Positions 51,192-62,581 of a DNA stretch of 64,000 nt are shown here, piece after piece. Positions within the stretch are counted from its first letter, which is position 1; the number at the start of each line of letters is the position of its first letter. The position numbers were made by a program, and so were the translations under genes. Origin of the DNA: Alphaproteobacteria bacterium (GTDB taxonomy: Bacteria; Pseudomonadota; Alphaproteobacteria; Caulobacterales; Aquidulcibacteraceae). The notes below the pieces were generated by a model. That model saw nothing but the letters and a program-made list of their open reading frames with translations, ran no database searches and was not told the origin of the DNA. The DNA lies in the NCBI GenBank assembly GCA_016124255.1, contig WGOB01000014.1, positions 34,692 through 98,691 on the forward strand, read 5' to 3'.

Positions 51192-53846
51192 CTAGCGCTG
51201 CGCATCGACCTCGCTGGTTTGCGCCGCGCGTCGCGCCAGCCAGGCGTCGACGGCGGGCATTTCCGTTTCGACGAGACGGGCGCGGGCCAGGATGGCGGCG
51301 CGGGCGCCGTCCGCCGCCTGCCGGGCGTTCGCGGGGAACGCTTCTGCGTACGCGGCGAGTTCGGCGGCCGTCTGCGCGTCGGCGCTGAACGCGGCGACGC
51401 CGGGGGCGTATTCCAGGCGCCGCAGCGGATCGAGCCAGCCGTCGATCACCGCGCGGTTGTCGCGCAGGAACGCCCACGCGAGCGCTGGATGCTCCACCGC
51501 CACGGCTGTGAGGATGCCGGGCCGCAGCGGCCGCGGCGCCTGTTCGGTCAGCAACATCGCCAGCGTCCGTTGCGCCAACCCAGGATCGCGCGCCTCGGCG
51601 AGATAACCGTAGATGCGGCGCTGCTCGATGAAATTGGTCTCCGCCGCTGCGCGTGTGCGCAACGCGTCATAATCGGCGGTCGTGGCGTGCGCGCCGACGA
51701 CGCGGAACGCCGCATCGCGGATCGCGCCGGGGAGCGCCGCCTCGGATGAAACGCGCCGGCGCGCCTCGGCGATGATCTGGGGATCGCCGAGCCGCCCCAG
51801 CACGCGGATCAGCGCGTCGCGCAGGATGGCGTCGTTCGCCGCCTCGCCTCCCTTCGGGTCCCACCCGACCCGGGCAAACATCGGCGAAAGCGCGCCGCGC
51901 ACATAGGCGTTGAACGCCGCCTCGCTCATGCGCCCGCGATTGAGCCGGGCCAGGGTTTGCAGCGCGCCGGCGACCTGCATCGCGACGTTCGGATCCGCGT
52001 CGGCGGGCAGCGCTGCGGTGAGATCGAGATAATTGGTCAGCGGCGCAGCGCTCGCCCGGCCGAACGCCCAGTAGTCCGAGAGGATGCCGAGCTGATCGAT
52101 CGCCTGGAGCGACGCGAACGTGCGCGTGATCTGCGCGAGGTCCGTTGGCGCATAGAGCGTGCGGAAGAACGCGGCCTGGCCGGCGTTGACGATGAGCGGT
52201 CCGCACCCATCAATCGGGGCTTCCAGCGTGAAGGCGGGCGCCGCCGGCGCGGTCGCCTCCACGCGCGTACGCCCGCCGATGCGCTGGGCGCTGATCGGCG
52301 TCGTCCAGACCTCGCTCGTGCGGGCGGTGTCGTCGGCGGCGAAGCGCTCCTGCGCCAGCGTCACGCGCGGCGGGGCGGCGGCGCCCGGCCCGCAGGCGCT
52401 GGCGGAGACCCGGATCACCGGAAACCCCGGCTGCAAGGTGTAGGCGCGCGCCACATCGAGGATGGGCTTGTCGGACGCCGCCTGCAGCGCCTGCCAGAGA
52501 TCGTCGGTGGCGGCGTTGCCGTAAGTCCGCGCGCGGATGTAGGCGCGGATGCCGGCGCGGAACGCGTCTTCGCCGATATAGGCTTCAAGCATGCGGATGA
52601 CGGCCTGGCCTTTGTCGTAGGTGATGTCGTCGAAGGCGAGATTGGCCTGCTCGATCGTATTCACCTCCTGCACCACGGGATGGGTGCCCGCGCGCGCGTC
52701 GAGTTCCATGGCGCTGTTGCGGTCGGGAAAGACGCTCATCCACGGCGACCAGTCCGGGTGCAGCGCATCGGCCGCCTTGGTCGCCATCCACGACGCGAAG
52801 CCTTCGTTGAGCCAGAGATCGTCCCACCACGCCATGGTGACGAGATTGCCGAACCATTGGTGCGCGATCTCGTGGGCGACGATGCCGAACACGTTCTGGC
52901 GATCGGACTCGCTCGAGCCCGCGTCGAGCAGCAGGTATTGGTCGAAATAGAGGATGGCGCCCCAGTTCTCCATGGCGCCGAAACCGCCCGCGCCGGGCAC
53001 GGCGATCATGTCGAGCTTCGGCAAAGGATAGGGGACGCCGAAATACTCTGTGAAATAGCGCAGCGATTCCACGCCGGCGTTGAGCGCTTCGCGGCCCTTT
53101 TCAGATTCGCCGCGCCGCGTCACCACGCTCAGCGCCACGCCGTCGACGTCAGTGCTGATACGCTCGTAATCGCCGACGCCGAGAAAGAGAAGGTAGCTCG
53201 GCATCGAGGGCGAGGGCTCAAAGGCGATCCGCGTGCGCCCGCCGGAGAGACGCTGCGACCGTGCGATCGGCATGTTGGAAACCGCCTGTTCGCCGGACGG
53301 GATCGTCACGGTCAGCGCGAACACAGCGCGCTTGTTTGGCTGGTCCCACATCGGCGCGAAGCGGCGCGCATCGCCCGGCTCGAACTGCGTCGCCAGCATC
53401 CGCCGCGATCCTTGCGGCGTGTCATAGGCGACGCGGAAAAGGCCGTAGGCCTCGTCGTAGATGCGCCCAGAATAGGCGATGTTGAGTCGATGGCGGCCTG
53501 CGCGGATCTCGCGGCCCTGCGTGAGCGTCACCGTCTGCGCGTCGGGATCGAGGCTGACGCTCGCGCGCGAGCCGTCGATGGCGGCGCTCTGGATGTCGAG
53601 GTCGAGCGCGTTAAGGGTGATGGCGGAGAGCGCCTGGTGCGTCTCCAGGGTGATCTGCACCGTGCCGGTGAACGTGCCGGCGTCGGCGTCCGGCGTGATC
53701 GCGATCTCATAACGCGAGGGCGTAGCCTCGTCGCCGAGCATCTGGCGTTCGGCGCCAACGGGCGCCGCGGCGAGGCAGAGTGCGGCCGAGAGCGCGAGCG
53801 GACGCGGGCGCAAGGCGCGAAAGAGGCGCATGATCTTATTCAGCAT
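51192..53846 (-). CDS. M1-family aminopeptidase, exported
   Basis: An 884-residue zinc aminopeptidase. Signal peptide to PVGA (about residue 32). The exopeptidase GAMENWG loop reads FGAMENWGAILYF, and the zinc site is VAHEIAHQWFGNLVT with the third Glu in LNEGFASWM. The C-terminal half is the helical ERAP1-like domain of the M1 family. It removes N-terminal residues from peptides in the periplasm. ATG 53846 has a GGAG site upstream. Confidence 0.94.
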   Translation of the reverse strand: MLNKIMRLFRALRPRPLALSAALCLAAAPVGAERQMLGDEATPSRYEIAITPDADAGTFTGTVQITLETHQALSAITLNALDLDIQSAAIDGSRASVSLDPDAQTVTLTQGREIRAGRHRLNIAYSGRIYDEAYGLFRVAYDTPQGSRRMLATQFEPGDARRFAPMWDQPNKRAVFALTVTIPSGEQAVSNMPIARSQRLSGGRTRIAFEPSPSMPSYLLFLGVGDYERISTDVDGVALSVVTRRGESEKGREALNAGVESLRYFTEYFGVPYPLPKLDMIAVPGAGGFGAMENWGAILYFDQYLLLDAGSSESDRQNVFGIVAHEIAHQWFGNLVTMAWWDDLWLNEGFASWMATKAADALHPDWSPWMSVFPDRNSAMELDARAGTHPVVQEVNTIEQANLAFDDITYDKGQAVIRMLEAYIGEDAFRAGIRAYIRARTYGNAATDDLWQALQAASDKPILDVARAYTLQPGFPVIRVSASACGPGAAAPPRVTLAQERFAADDTARTSEVWTTPISAQRIGGRTRVEATAPAAPAFTLEAPIDGCGPLIVNAGQAAFFRTLYAPTDLAQITRTFASLQAIDQLGILSDYWAFGRASAAPLTNYLDLTAALPADADPNVAMQVAGALQTLARLNRGRMSEAAFNAYVRGALSPMFARVGWDPKGGEAANDAILRDALIRVLGRLGDPQIIAEARRRVSSEAALPGAIRDAAFRVVGAHATTADYDALRTRAAAETNFIEQRRIYGYLAEARDPGLAQRTLAMLLTEQAPRPLRPGILTAVAVEHPALAWAFLRDNRAVIDGWLDPLRRLEYAPGVAAFSADAQTAAELAAYAEAFPANARQAADGARAAILARARLVETEMPAVDAWLARRAAQTSEVDAQR

Positions 53847-54009
53847 GGGTGCTCCGTTGCGGCATCATGGCGCCCGGCGCGGGCGGCGCAATCGACGCTC
53901 GTCGAGAAATCTCAGCGCTTTATACGGGAGAAAGAGGCGTGCGCCGCGCTTGCCGCCGTCCAGCGCGCGCCATACGCAATCTCCTCTCGCGGGAGATGAA
54001 GGAGCGCCC

Positions 54010-54693
54010 ATGGCTGAGTATGTGTTTCCCCCGCCGCCGGTCCCGGCAGCGGCGGTCCGGGGCGGGGGCCTCTATCCGGTGTCGCGCATTTTTTGCGTCG
54101 GGCGCAATTACGCCGCCCACGCGCGCGAGATGGGCGGGGACGACCGCGAGCCGCCGTTCTTCTTCACCAAGCCCGCATCGGCGCTAACGCCGAGCGGTGC
54201 GGCGATCCCCTATCCTCCGGGAACGGATGATTATCATTATGAGATGGAGCTGGTGCTCGCGCTTGGCGCGCCGGCGCACGCGGTCTCGGCGCCTGACGCG
54301 GAGGCGGCGATCTGGGGCTATGCCTGCGGCCTCGACATGACGCGGCGCGATCTGCAGGCGGCGCTGCGGGAGAAGAAGCAGCCCTGGGATCTCTCCAAGG
54401 CGTTTGAGCAGAGCGCGGTCCTGGGCGAGATCGCGCCCGCGGCGGCGGTGGGGCATCCACGCAGCGCCGCCATCACGCTCGCCGTCAACGGCGAGACCCG
54501 GCAGAAGGCGGACATCGCCGACATGATCTGGTCCGCTTCCGAAATCATCGCGGCGCTGTCGCGCTACTATCATCTGGGGCCAGGCGACCTGATCTACACG
54601 GGCACGCCGGCGGGAGTGGGCGCGGTGCGCGCGGGCGACCGCCTAGAGGGCGCCATCGCCGGCGTCGGCGCTGTCGCTGCAACGATCGGGTGA
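54010..54693 (+). CDS. Fumarylacetoacetate hydrolase-family protein
   Basis: A 227-residue FAH-fold enzyme. IFCVGRNYAAHAREMGGD at the start, PFFFTKPASAL, and the metal ligands in YHYEMELVLALG (the ExE pair) followed by GYACGLDMTRRDLQ are typical of the fumarylpyruvate hydrolase/oxaloacetate tautomerase branch. The end carries YHLGPGDLIYTGTPAGVGAV. ATG 54010 follows a GAAGGAG site; the upstream ORF extension is non-coding. A small ATCTCC/GGAGAT hairpin lies just before the start. Confidence 0.92.
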   Translation: MAEYVFPPPPVPAAAVRGGGLYPVSRIFCVGRNYAAHAREMGGDDREPPFFFTKPASALTPSGAAIPYPPGTDDYHYEMELVLALGAPAHAVSAPDAEAAIWGYACGLDMTRRDLQAALREKKQPWDLSKAFEQSAVLGEIAPAAAVGHPRSAAITLAVNGETRQKADIADMIWSASEIIAALSRYYHLGPGDLIYTGTPAGVGAVRAGDRLEGAIAGVGAVAATIG

Positions 54694-54776
54694 CGGGCTC
54701 TCAATTCTCGGGGTCGGCTGTGGCGGTCCGTTAACGTTCGCTTTGGCATAAGGGCGTTTGGCCGAGGCGAAGCGTC

Positions 54777-55901
54777 ATGAGCGACCCCGAACGCAGGAGC
54801 TTCAACCTGCTGCGCGAAAGCGCTTCGACCACGCGCGTGCTCGATCTGGCCACGGTGGTCGAACGGTTCGGCGACACGCCGGAATGGAAGGCGGCGCCGT
54901 TCTTTTTCAACGAGCGTTTGAACCGCACCATCATCTTGAAGCATGCGTTGAGGCCCAATGAGCGGTCGATCTTTCGCACCTATCGGCGCAATGCGACGAA
55001 GATTGTTTTTCCGTACACGGTGGAAGACCTGAGCCTTGGGGGCGAAGTTCTGTTCATCGGTGAGCCGGGCTTTGAGAGGGCGATTGCGACGAAGGTGATG
55101 AGCCGGGACGCCGCCGAGTTGCAGCCGGACATCGACCTCCTGGAGCTCCTGGATACACTGCCCTCGTTCGATCCGTTCCTGTTGCGCGAGCGGCTGCGCC
55201 AGTTCGGGCGCGAACCGGCGCGCTGCTATTTCGAAATTTCCGCTGCCGATACGGCGCGGATGACCAAGTTCGTCAGCGACGAGATCGCCTCGCTGGTCGA
55301 TCTCGCGGTGTCCAACCAGAAAGAACCCAGCGCACCGTGGCTTGCGCGGCGCCTCGCCGACAAACTGATGACGGACGAGACCGCGGAAAGCCTCTCGCCG
55401 CTGCGCACGACGCTGCATCTTTCCGGCGACGCCTATCGCGAGGGCGTGTTCGCGTGGAAGGGGTTTCTCTACTACAAGTGGACCGCATCGGAGTGGGCGT
55501 CGCGCCTCCCGGATTTGACCCGCGAAATCCTGACCGCGGCCATCCGCAACGTGGCCAGGGAGGATCTCGCCGCGATCAATGTTGCGCGCAAGCGGATTGT
55601 GAACCTCTTGACCGCGACCGTGCGCGACGTCCAGGCGTCGCTGCAGAGTTACGATTCAGCCTATCGCCAACTGGCCGCCGGCAAGCCGACCGCGTTCCGC
55701 GACTTCCTCATCGAGGCGCCGAAGATGTTCACCTCGATCGGCGAGGCCGTCGGCGTGATCAAGCATATCGACTCGTTCTGGCGGTTCCGTTTCCCGCAAG
55801 GCCGTTTGCCGGTGATGGAGGGCTTTGAGGCGATGGATCTGTTCCAGGATTTCGAGGCGACGCTCAGCGGCCTTCACGCCCCGCGTGCGCCAGCGCCTTG
55901 A
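54777..55901 (+). CDS. Conserved-looking hypothetical protein, 374 residues
   Basis: Soluble, no signal peptide or membrane helix. The N-terminal half (about 15-120) is predicted mixed alpha/beta with IILKHALRPNERSIFRTYRRNATKIVFPY kept charged and compact; the second half is helical with many Ala/Arg residues (about 150-340). No motif of a known enzyme or regulator was recognised. ATG 54777 is the first start after an intergenic region with a promoter-like AT stretch. It converges on the glyoxalase gene with 16 bases between. Function unknown. Confidence 0.8.
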   Translation: MSDPERRSFNLLRESASTTRVLDLATVVERFGDTPEWKAAPFFFNERLNRTIILKHALRPNERSIFRTYRRNATKIVFPYTVEDLSLGGEVLFIGEPGFERAIATKVMSRDAAELQPDIDLLELLDTLPSFDPFLLRERLRQFGREPARCYFEISAADTARMTKFVSDEIASLVDLAVSNQKEPSAPWLARRLADKLMTDETAESLSPLRTTLHLSGDAYREGVFAWKGFLYYKWTASEWASRLPDLTREILTAAIRNVAREDLAAINVARKRIVNLLTATVRDVQASLQSYDSAYRQLAAGKPTAFRDFLIEAPKMFTSIGEAVGVIKHIDSFWRFRFPQGRLPVMEGFEAMDLFQDFEATLSGLHAPRAPAP

Positions 55902-55917
55902 AACGCCGCCAGGGCCG

Positions 55918-56358
55918 CTACCAGGCGCCGACGTTCGGCATCGAGGTCCACGGCTCTTGCGGCGCAAGCGCTGCGCCCTTCTGCAGAAGCTCGATCGAGA
56001 TTCCGTCCGGCGAGCGGACGAACGCCATGCGCCCGTCGCGCGGCGGCCGATTGATCGTGACGCCGCCATCCATCAGCCGCTGGCAGGCGGCGTAGATATC
56101 GTCGACGCGGTAGGCGAGATGGCCGAAATTGCGCCCGCCCGTGTAGGTCTCTGGATCCCAATTGTGGGTCAGCTCCACCATCGGCGCTTGAGCGGCTTCT
56201 GCGCGCGATGCGTCGCCCGGCGCCGCCAGGAAGACGAGCGTGAACCGGCCGCCCTCATTGTCGATCCGGCGCATCTCCCGAAGACCGAGCTTGGCGCAGT
56301 AAAAATCGAGCGCGGCGTCAAGATCGGCGACGCGCACCATGGTGTGCAAGTATTCCAC
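55918..56358 (-). CDS. gloA: Lactoylglutathione lyase (glyoxalase I)
   Basis: A 146-residue VOC enzyme that isomerises the methylglyoxal-glutathione adduct to lactoylglutathione. All four metal ligands are in place: His in [11 protein letters not shown], Glu in MVELTHNWD, His in [10 protein letters not shown] and Glu in [10 protein letters not shown]. The segment [15 protein letters not shown] is the usual one. The start region faces the branched-chain dehydrogenase operon across a 243-base divergent promoter. Confidence 0.92.
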   Translation of the reverse strand: MEYLHTMVRVADLDAALDFYCAKLGLREMRRIDNEGGRFTLVFLAAPGDASRAEAAQAPMVELTHNWDPETYTGGRNFGHLAYRVDDIYAACQRLMDGGVTINRPPRDGRMAFVRSPDGISIELLQKGAALAPQEPWTSMPNVGAW

Positions 56359-56418
56359 GATTGGTCTCCGCAGCGCCCCTTTGGCTTCGCGCAGACATCG
56401 CCTTCGCTGCGCGTCCGG

Positions 56419-57849
<1,431 letters not shown>

Positions 57850-57854
57850 CGCTC

Positions 57855-58871
57855 ATGCCCGCGATGAACATGATCCAGGCGCTCAACTCCGCCATGGATG
57901 TGATGCTGACCAAGGATCCTGACGTTCTCGTCTTCGGGGAGGACGTCGGTTATTTCGGCGGCGTCTTCCGCGTCACCGAGGGCCTGCAGAAGAAGCATGG
58001 GCTCACGCGCTGCTTCGATGCGCCGATCGCGGAAGGCGGCATCGTCGCGGCCGCGATCGGCATGGGCGCCTACGGCCTCAGGCCCGTGATCGAGATCCAG
58101 TTCGCGGACTACATCTATCCAGGCTATGACCAATTGGTGAGCGAGGCTGCGCGTCTGCGCTATCGCAGCGCGGGCGATTTCACCGCGCCGATCACGCTGC
58201 GCACGCCCTATGGCGGCGGCATTTTCGGCGGCCAGACGCACAGCCAAAGCCCGGAAGCAATCTTTACGCACGTCGCCGGCTTGAAGACCGTCATCCCGTC
58301 CAATCCGTACGACGCCAAGGGCCTGCTGATCAGCGCGATCGAGGACGACGATCCCGTCATCTTCTTCGAGCCGAAGCGGCTCTATAACGGCCCGTTCGAC
58401 GGCTGGCACGAGAAGCCGGTCGAGCCCTGGTCGAAATACGACCTCAGCGACGTGCCGGATGGGCATTATTCGGTGCCGCTCGGCAAAGCCGCCATCGCGC
58501 GCGCCGGCGACGAGCTCACCGTGCTCGCGTACGGCACGATGGTGCACGTGGCCATCGCCGCGGCCGCACATGCGGAAGTCGACGCCGAAGTGATCGATCT
58601 GCGCAGCCTGGTGCCGCTCGACATCGAGACGATCACTGAAAGCGTGAACCGCACCGGGCGCTGCGTCGTCGTGCACGAGGCCACGCGTACGTCCGGCTTC
58701 GGTGCGGAACTGGTCGCGCTCGTTCAAGAGCATTGCTTCTATCGCCTTGAAGCGCCCATCGAACGCGTCACCGGCTGGGACACGCCGTATCCGCACGCCT
58801 TCGAATGGGAGTATTTTCCCGGTCCGAAGCGAGTCGCGGCCGCGATGCGCCGCGCCATGGGCCGAAACTGA
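57855..58871 (+). CDS. bkdA2: Branched-chain 2-oxoacid dehydrogenase E1 beta subunit
   Basis: A 338-residue transketolase-like subunit that completes the E1 heterotetramer. MNMIQALNSAMDVMLTKDPD, VLVFGEDVGYFGGVFRVT, FDAPIAEGGIVAAAIGMG and IEIQFADYIYPGYDQLVSE are typical; C-terminal VTGWDTPYPHAFEWEYFP closes the subunit. It begins 5 bases after the alpha subunit stop. Confidence 0.95.
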   Translation: MPAMNMIQALNSAMDVMLTKDPDVLVFGEDVGYFGGVFRVTEGLQKKHGLTRCFDAPIAEGGIVAAAIGMGAYGLRPVIEIQFADYIYPGYDQLVSEAARLRYRSAGDFTAPITLRTPYGGGIFGGQTHSQSPEAIFTHVAGLKTVIPSNPYDAKGLLISAIEDDDPVIFFEPKRLYNGPFDGWHEKPVEPWSKYDLSDVPDGHYSVPLGKAAIARAGDELTVLAYGTMVHVAIAAAAHAEVDAEVIDLRSLVPLDIETITESVNRTGRCVVVHEATRTSGFGAELVALVQEHCFYRLEAPIERVTGWDTPYPHAFEWEYFPGPKRVAAAMRRAMGRN

Positions 58872-58889
58872 GCAACCGAGGAGAGGGCC

Positions 58890-60200
58890 TTGGGCCGCTA
58901 CGTCTTCAAGCTTCCCGACATCGGCGAAGGCACCGCTGAGGCTGAACTCGTCGCGTGGCATGTCGCGATCGGCGACAGCGTGGAGGAGGATCAGCCGCTG
59001 TTCGACGTTATGACGGACAAGGCGACCGTCGAAGTCACCTCGCCCGTCACCGGCACGATCATCGAATTGAACGGTGAGCCGGGGCAAATGGCGTCGATCG
59101 GCTCATCCATTGTCGTGCTCGAGGTCGAGGGCGCGGGCAATGAGCGCGCCAACGGCAAGGCCGCACATGCCGAGGCCGCTCCAAAAGCCGACGCCAAGCC
59201 AGCGCCGCCGCCGAAAGCCGAGCCCAAACCTGCGCCAAAGCCCGAGCCTAAAGCCGAACCGCGCGGCGCCGCTTCCAGCGCGCGTCCGCCCGCCTTCGCC
59301 ACGCGCGCAACGCCGGATGCTAAGCCGCTCGCATCGCCGGCCGTGCGCCAGCGCGCGCGCGACATGGGCGTGGAGCTGCAATTCGTCGCCGGCTCGGGGC
59401 CGGCCGGCCGCATCGAGCACGCCGACCTGGACGCTCATGTGTCGCAAGGACGGTCCGCACGCGGATCATCGTCCGGCGTGCGCTACGCGCAGCGCGACGG
59501 TGTGGAGGAGATCAAAGTCATCGGTCTTCGGCGCAAGATCGCGGAGAAGATGCAGGAGGCCAAGCGCCGCATCCCGCACTTCGCCTATGTCGAAGAGGTC
59601 GACGTCACCGAGCTTGAGGCGCTGCGCCAGCAACTCAACATGCAGAAGCGCGCCGATCAGCCCAAGCTCACGCTGCTGCCCTTCATCATGCGCGCGCTCT
59701 GCGAAGTGCTGCCGGACTATCCGCAAATAAACGCGACGTTCGACGACGAGGCCGGCGTCGTGCATCGTCACGCGGCGGTTCACATTGGGATCGCGACGCA
59801 GACGGCGAACGGGCTGATCGTGCCGGTCGTGAAGCATGCCGAGGCGCGCGACTTGTGGGACAGCGCCGCCGAGGTGGCGCGCGTCGCGCAGGCCACGCGC
59901 GAGGGCAAGGCTGCCCGCGACGAGCTTTCCGGCGCCACCATCACCATCACCTCACTCGGCCCGCTGGGCGGCGTGGTGACGACGCCGGTTATCAATCATC
60001 CCGAGGTCGCCATCATCGGGCCGAACAAGATCGTGGAGCGCCCCGTGGTGCGGGACGGCCATATCGCCGTGCGCAAGATTATGAACCTCTCCTCCTCCTT
60101 CGATCATCGCGTGGTGGACGGGTATGATGCGGCCGAGTTCATCCAGCGCGTGAAGGCGATGCTGGAGCATCCCGCGATCCTGTTCATGGGCGGCGCATGA
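58890..60200 (+). CDS. bkdB: Branched-chain 2-oxoacid dehydrogenase E2 (dihydrolipoyl acyltransferase)
   Basis: A 436-residue core subunit. N-terminal lipoyl domain with the lipoylated Lys in MTDKATVEVTSP; a Pro/Ala/Lys-rich hinge (about 85-130); a peripheral-subunit-binding domain (ASPAVRQRARDMGVELQ); and a C-terminal acyltransferase with the active-site SFDHRVVDGYDAAEFIQ. Start TTG 58890 is supported by the strong GAGGAGAGGG site and the standard lipoyl start GRYVFKLPDIGEG. Confidence 0.95.
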   Translation: MGRYVFKLPDIGEGTAEAELVAWHVAIGDSVEEDQPLFDVMTDKATVEVTSPVTGTIIELNGEPGQMASIGSSIVVLEVEGAGNERANGKAAHAEAAPKADAKPAPPPKAEPKPAPKPEPKAEPRGAASSARPPAFATRATPDAKPLASPAVRQRARDMGVELQFVAGSGPAGRIEHADLDAHVSQGRSARGSSSGVRYAQRDGVEEIKVIGLRRKIAEKMQEAKRRIPHFAYVEEVDVTELEALRQQLNMQKRADQPKLTLLPFIMRALCEVLPDYPQINATFDDEAGVVHRHAAVHIGIATQTANGLIVPVVKHAEARDLWDSAAEVARVAQATREGKAARDELSGATITITSLGPLGGVVTTPVINHPEVAIIGPNKIVERPVVRDGHIAVRKIMNLSSSFDHRVVDGYDAAEFIQRVKAMLEHPAILFMGGA

Positions 60201-61588
60201 GCGACATTACCTGTCAGGTGCTGGTCGTCGGCGGCGGGCCCGGCGGCTATGTCGCGGCGATCCGCGCGGGCCAATTGGGTCTCGACGTCGTGCTCGTGGA
60301 AGGCGATCGGCTGGGCGGCACCTGCCTCATCCGCGGCTGCATCCCGTCGAAGGCGCTCATCCATGTCGCCGGCGAGTTCGCAGCAATGCGCGCGGCGGCT
60401 GACGGCGCGCGCTTTGGCTTGCAGCTGAAAGCGCAGCCCGACATCGACTTCAAGAAGACGATCGCGTGGAAAGAGGGCGTCGTCGATAAGCTGAACGGCG
60501 GCGTTGCGGCGCTCTTGAAGCGCGCAAAAGTGCGCGTGATATCAGGTTGGGCGACGTTCACGGACGCGAAATCCTGCATCGCGAAAACGAAGGACGGCGA
60601 AGAGAAAATCCGCGCCGAGCATGTCATCCTCGCCACCGGCTCGCTGCCGGTGGAGCTGCCCTTCATGCCCTTCGGCGGGGACGTGATCTCATCGACGGAG
60701 GCGCTGTCGCTGCCGGCGATCCCCAAGCGCCTGGCCGTCGTCGGCGCCGGCTATATCGGCCTCGAACTCGGCATCGCGTTCCGTAAGCTCGGCAGCGAAG
60801 TGACCATCGTCGAAGCCGAGAACCGAATCCTGCCGCTCTACGATTCCGAACTCGTGGCCCCGGTGAAGAAGTGGCTCGATCGTCACGGCGTCACGCTCCA
60901 TCTCGGCGCCAAGGCGAAAAGCGCGAGAGCCGGCGCGCTGCAGATCGAAGGCGCGGACGGCAAGGCTGCACAAGTTCCCGCCGACAAGATTCTCGTCACG
61001 GTCGGGCGCCGTCCGAACACGGAGGGATGGGGCCTGGAGACGATGGGCCTCGACATGGCCGGGCGCTTCGTCAAGGTCGACGATCGCTGCCGCACGGCCA
61101 TGCGCGGCGTCTACGCCGTCGGCGATCTCGTCGGGGAGCCGATGCTGGAGCACAAGGCGGCTACGCAAGGCGAAATGGTCGCCGAGATCATCGCCGGCAG
61201 GGACCGCCGCTTCGATCCCGTCTCCATCCCTGCCGTCTGCTTCACCGAGCCCGAGATCATCACCGCCGGCCTTTCCCCCGATGAGGCCAAGGCCAAGGGT
61301 GAAGAGGTCATCGTCGCGGCCTTTCCGCTCGCCGCCAACGGCCGCGCCCTTTCTATGGATGCGGGCGAAGGCTTCGTCCGCATCGTCGCGCGCAAGTCCG
61401 ATCACTTGATCCTGGGCGTCCAGGCCGTCGGCGCGCACGCGAGCGAGTTGTCAGGCGAATTCTCGCTCGCGCTCGAAATGCGCGCCGTGCTGGAGGATCT
61501 CGCCGGCACGATCCACGTGCACCCGACGATGAGCGAGGCTTTCCACGAAGCCGCGCTCCGCGCCCTGGGCCACGCGATTCATATTTAG
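60197..61588 (+). CDS. lpdA: Dihydrolipoyl dehydrogenase (E3)
   Basis: A 463-residue flavoprotein that reoxidises the lipoyl arm with NAD. FAD site VLVVGGGPGGYVAAIRAGQLG, redox-active disulfide in GGTCLIRGCIPSKALIH, NAD site LAVVGAGYIGLELGIAFRKLG, and the catalytic HPTMSEAFHEAAL near the C-terminus. It overlaps bkdB by 4 bases (ATGA), completing a full BCKDH operon with a dedicated E3. Confidence 0.96.
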   Translation: MSDITCQVLVVGGGPGGYVAAIRAGQLGLDVVLVEGDRLGGTCLIRGCIPSKALIHVAGEFAAMRAAADGARFGLQLKAQPDIDFKKTIAWKEGVVDKLNGGVAALLKRAKVRVISGWATFTDAKSCIAKTKDGEEKIRAEHVILATGSLPVELPFMPFGGDVISSTEALSLPAIPKRLAVVGAGYIGLELGIAFRKLGSEVTIVEAENRILPLYDSELVAPVKKWLDRHGVTLHLGAKAKSARAGALQIEGADGKAAQVPADKILVTVGRRPNTEGWGLETMGLDMAGRFVKVDDRCRTAMRGVYAVGDLVGEPMLEHKAATQGEMVAEIIAGRDRRFDPVSIPAVCFTEPEIITAGLSPDEAKAKGEEVIVAAFPLAANGRALSMDAGEGFVRIVARKSDHLILGVQAVGAHASELSGEFSLALEMRAVLEDLAGTIHVHPTMSEAFHEAALRALGHAIHI

Positions 61589-61746
61589 GGCGCGCCGGCG
61601 CCGCCTCTGCGAGCGGCGCTTCGAGGCGCGCGGTCGTCGGCGGCCGGCCTTGTTCGTCGAAGCGCGTGGACACCGCTCGCAGCGCAGGCGCTGAACTGCG
61701 AAAATGGCGCCCTGAGGATGCGGTTTCCATCGCGGCGCCGGCGTGC

Positions 61747-62454
61747 CTAATTGCTGAACTGCCGGCGCGCTTCGCGTGCGGCGCGATCCTGCTCGTAGAT
61801 CATCAGGGCGCGGAACATATCCGCCGGCCGCATAAACGCCACGCATCGGCGGATCGTCTCGCCCCAATAGTCCGCGCGCGCGACCCATTGGATGCGCACG
61901 TCGTCGCGGCGCAGGAAGCCGTGCTCGTAGGCGATCTGCAGCCGAGGGCAGGCAGTCTCTGCCTGGGCCATCCGGGCAGCCCGCCAGGAATGATTGAGGC
62001 AGGCGCGCACCCCGCAGCGCGCTTGTTGCGCGCCCGCATCGGCGAGCCCCGCAAGGCGCGCCCACGCCGCCGGCTGGACTGGCGCGCGTGCAAGCCCCTG
62101 AACGGCCAGGTCGGCGCTTTCCTGGAAGTATCGCGTCGCCACAGGCGCCGCCTCGGTCTGCGCGGCCAACCCGCGCTGCGTGCTGATCCAGGACAGCGCC
62201 TCAAGCGCGCCGGCGTGCCACGCCAGCGGCCGGGCCCAGCTGTTCTGAAGGATCGCCGCGGCGCCAGCGAGTTCCTCGCTCAGCATCGCGCCTTCGTGGG
62301 TGTTTACGGCGGCGTGGGCGTGGCGCAGCGCGCGGTCCGTCGCGCCGGCGGCCTCCGCGACAATTGCTGCGCCGCCTGTGAGCACGAGCGCGAGGGCGGC
62401 TGCAGCGATTCGCGCGGTGAGGGCGAGGCCGGTCTTGAGCGTCAACGGCGCCAT
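61747..62454 (-). CDS. Hypothetical protein with N-terminal membrane anchor
   Basis: A 235-residue protein: one hydrophobic segment (about 15-35, AAAALALVLTGGAAIVAEAAG) and a helical, Ala/Arg-rich body with repeat-like helices (SWARPLAWHAGALEALSWIS, APVQPAAWARLAGLADAGAQ) that suggest a TPR-like fold. Cys residues in ARCGVRACLNHSW and ETACPRL could form disulfides if periplasmic. No family recognised. It stands alone between lpdA and the symporter. Confidence 0.68.
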   Translation of the reverse strand: MAPLTLKTGLALTARIAAAALALVLTGGAAIVAEAAGATDRALRHAHAAVNTHEGAMLSEELAGAAAILQNSWARPLAWHAGALEALSWISTQRGLAAQTEAAPVATRYFQESADLAVQGLARAPVQPAAWARLAGLADAGAQQARCGVRACLNHSWRAARMAQAETACPRLQIAYEHGFLRRDDVRIQWVARADYWGETIRRCVAFMRPADMFRALMIYEQDRAAREARRQFSN

Positions 62455-62581
62455 GCCGCGTTTCTAGCAGCGCCGCCCTCGCGTGCGAAGAGGCCGGCCC
62501 CTTGACGGGCGACGCAAAGACTGCGCCTTGAGCCGCCGGACGCGCCGCCCCGCGCGCCGGCGCGCATCATCCGGAGTCGGA

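Noticed and set aside
51957..53999. A 680-codon open frame on the plus strand
   Set aside because: It is the antisense shadow of the M1 aminopeptidase; the protein is Arg/Gly-rich with no domain.
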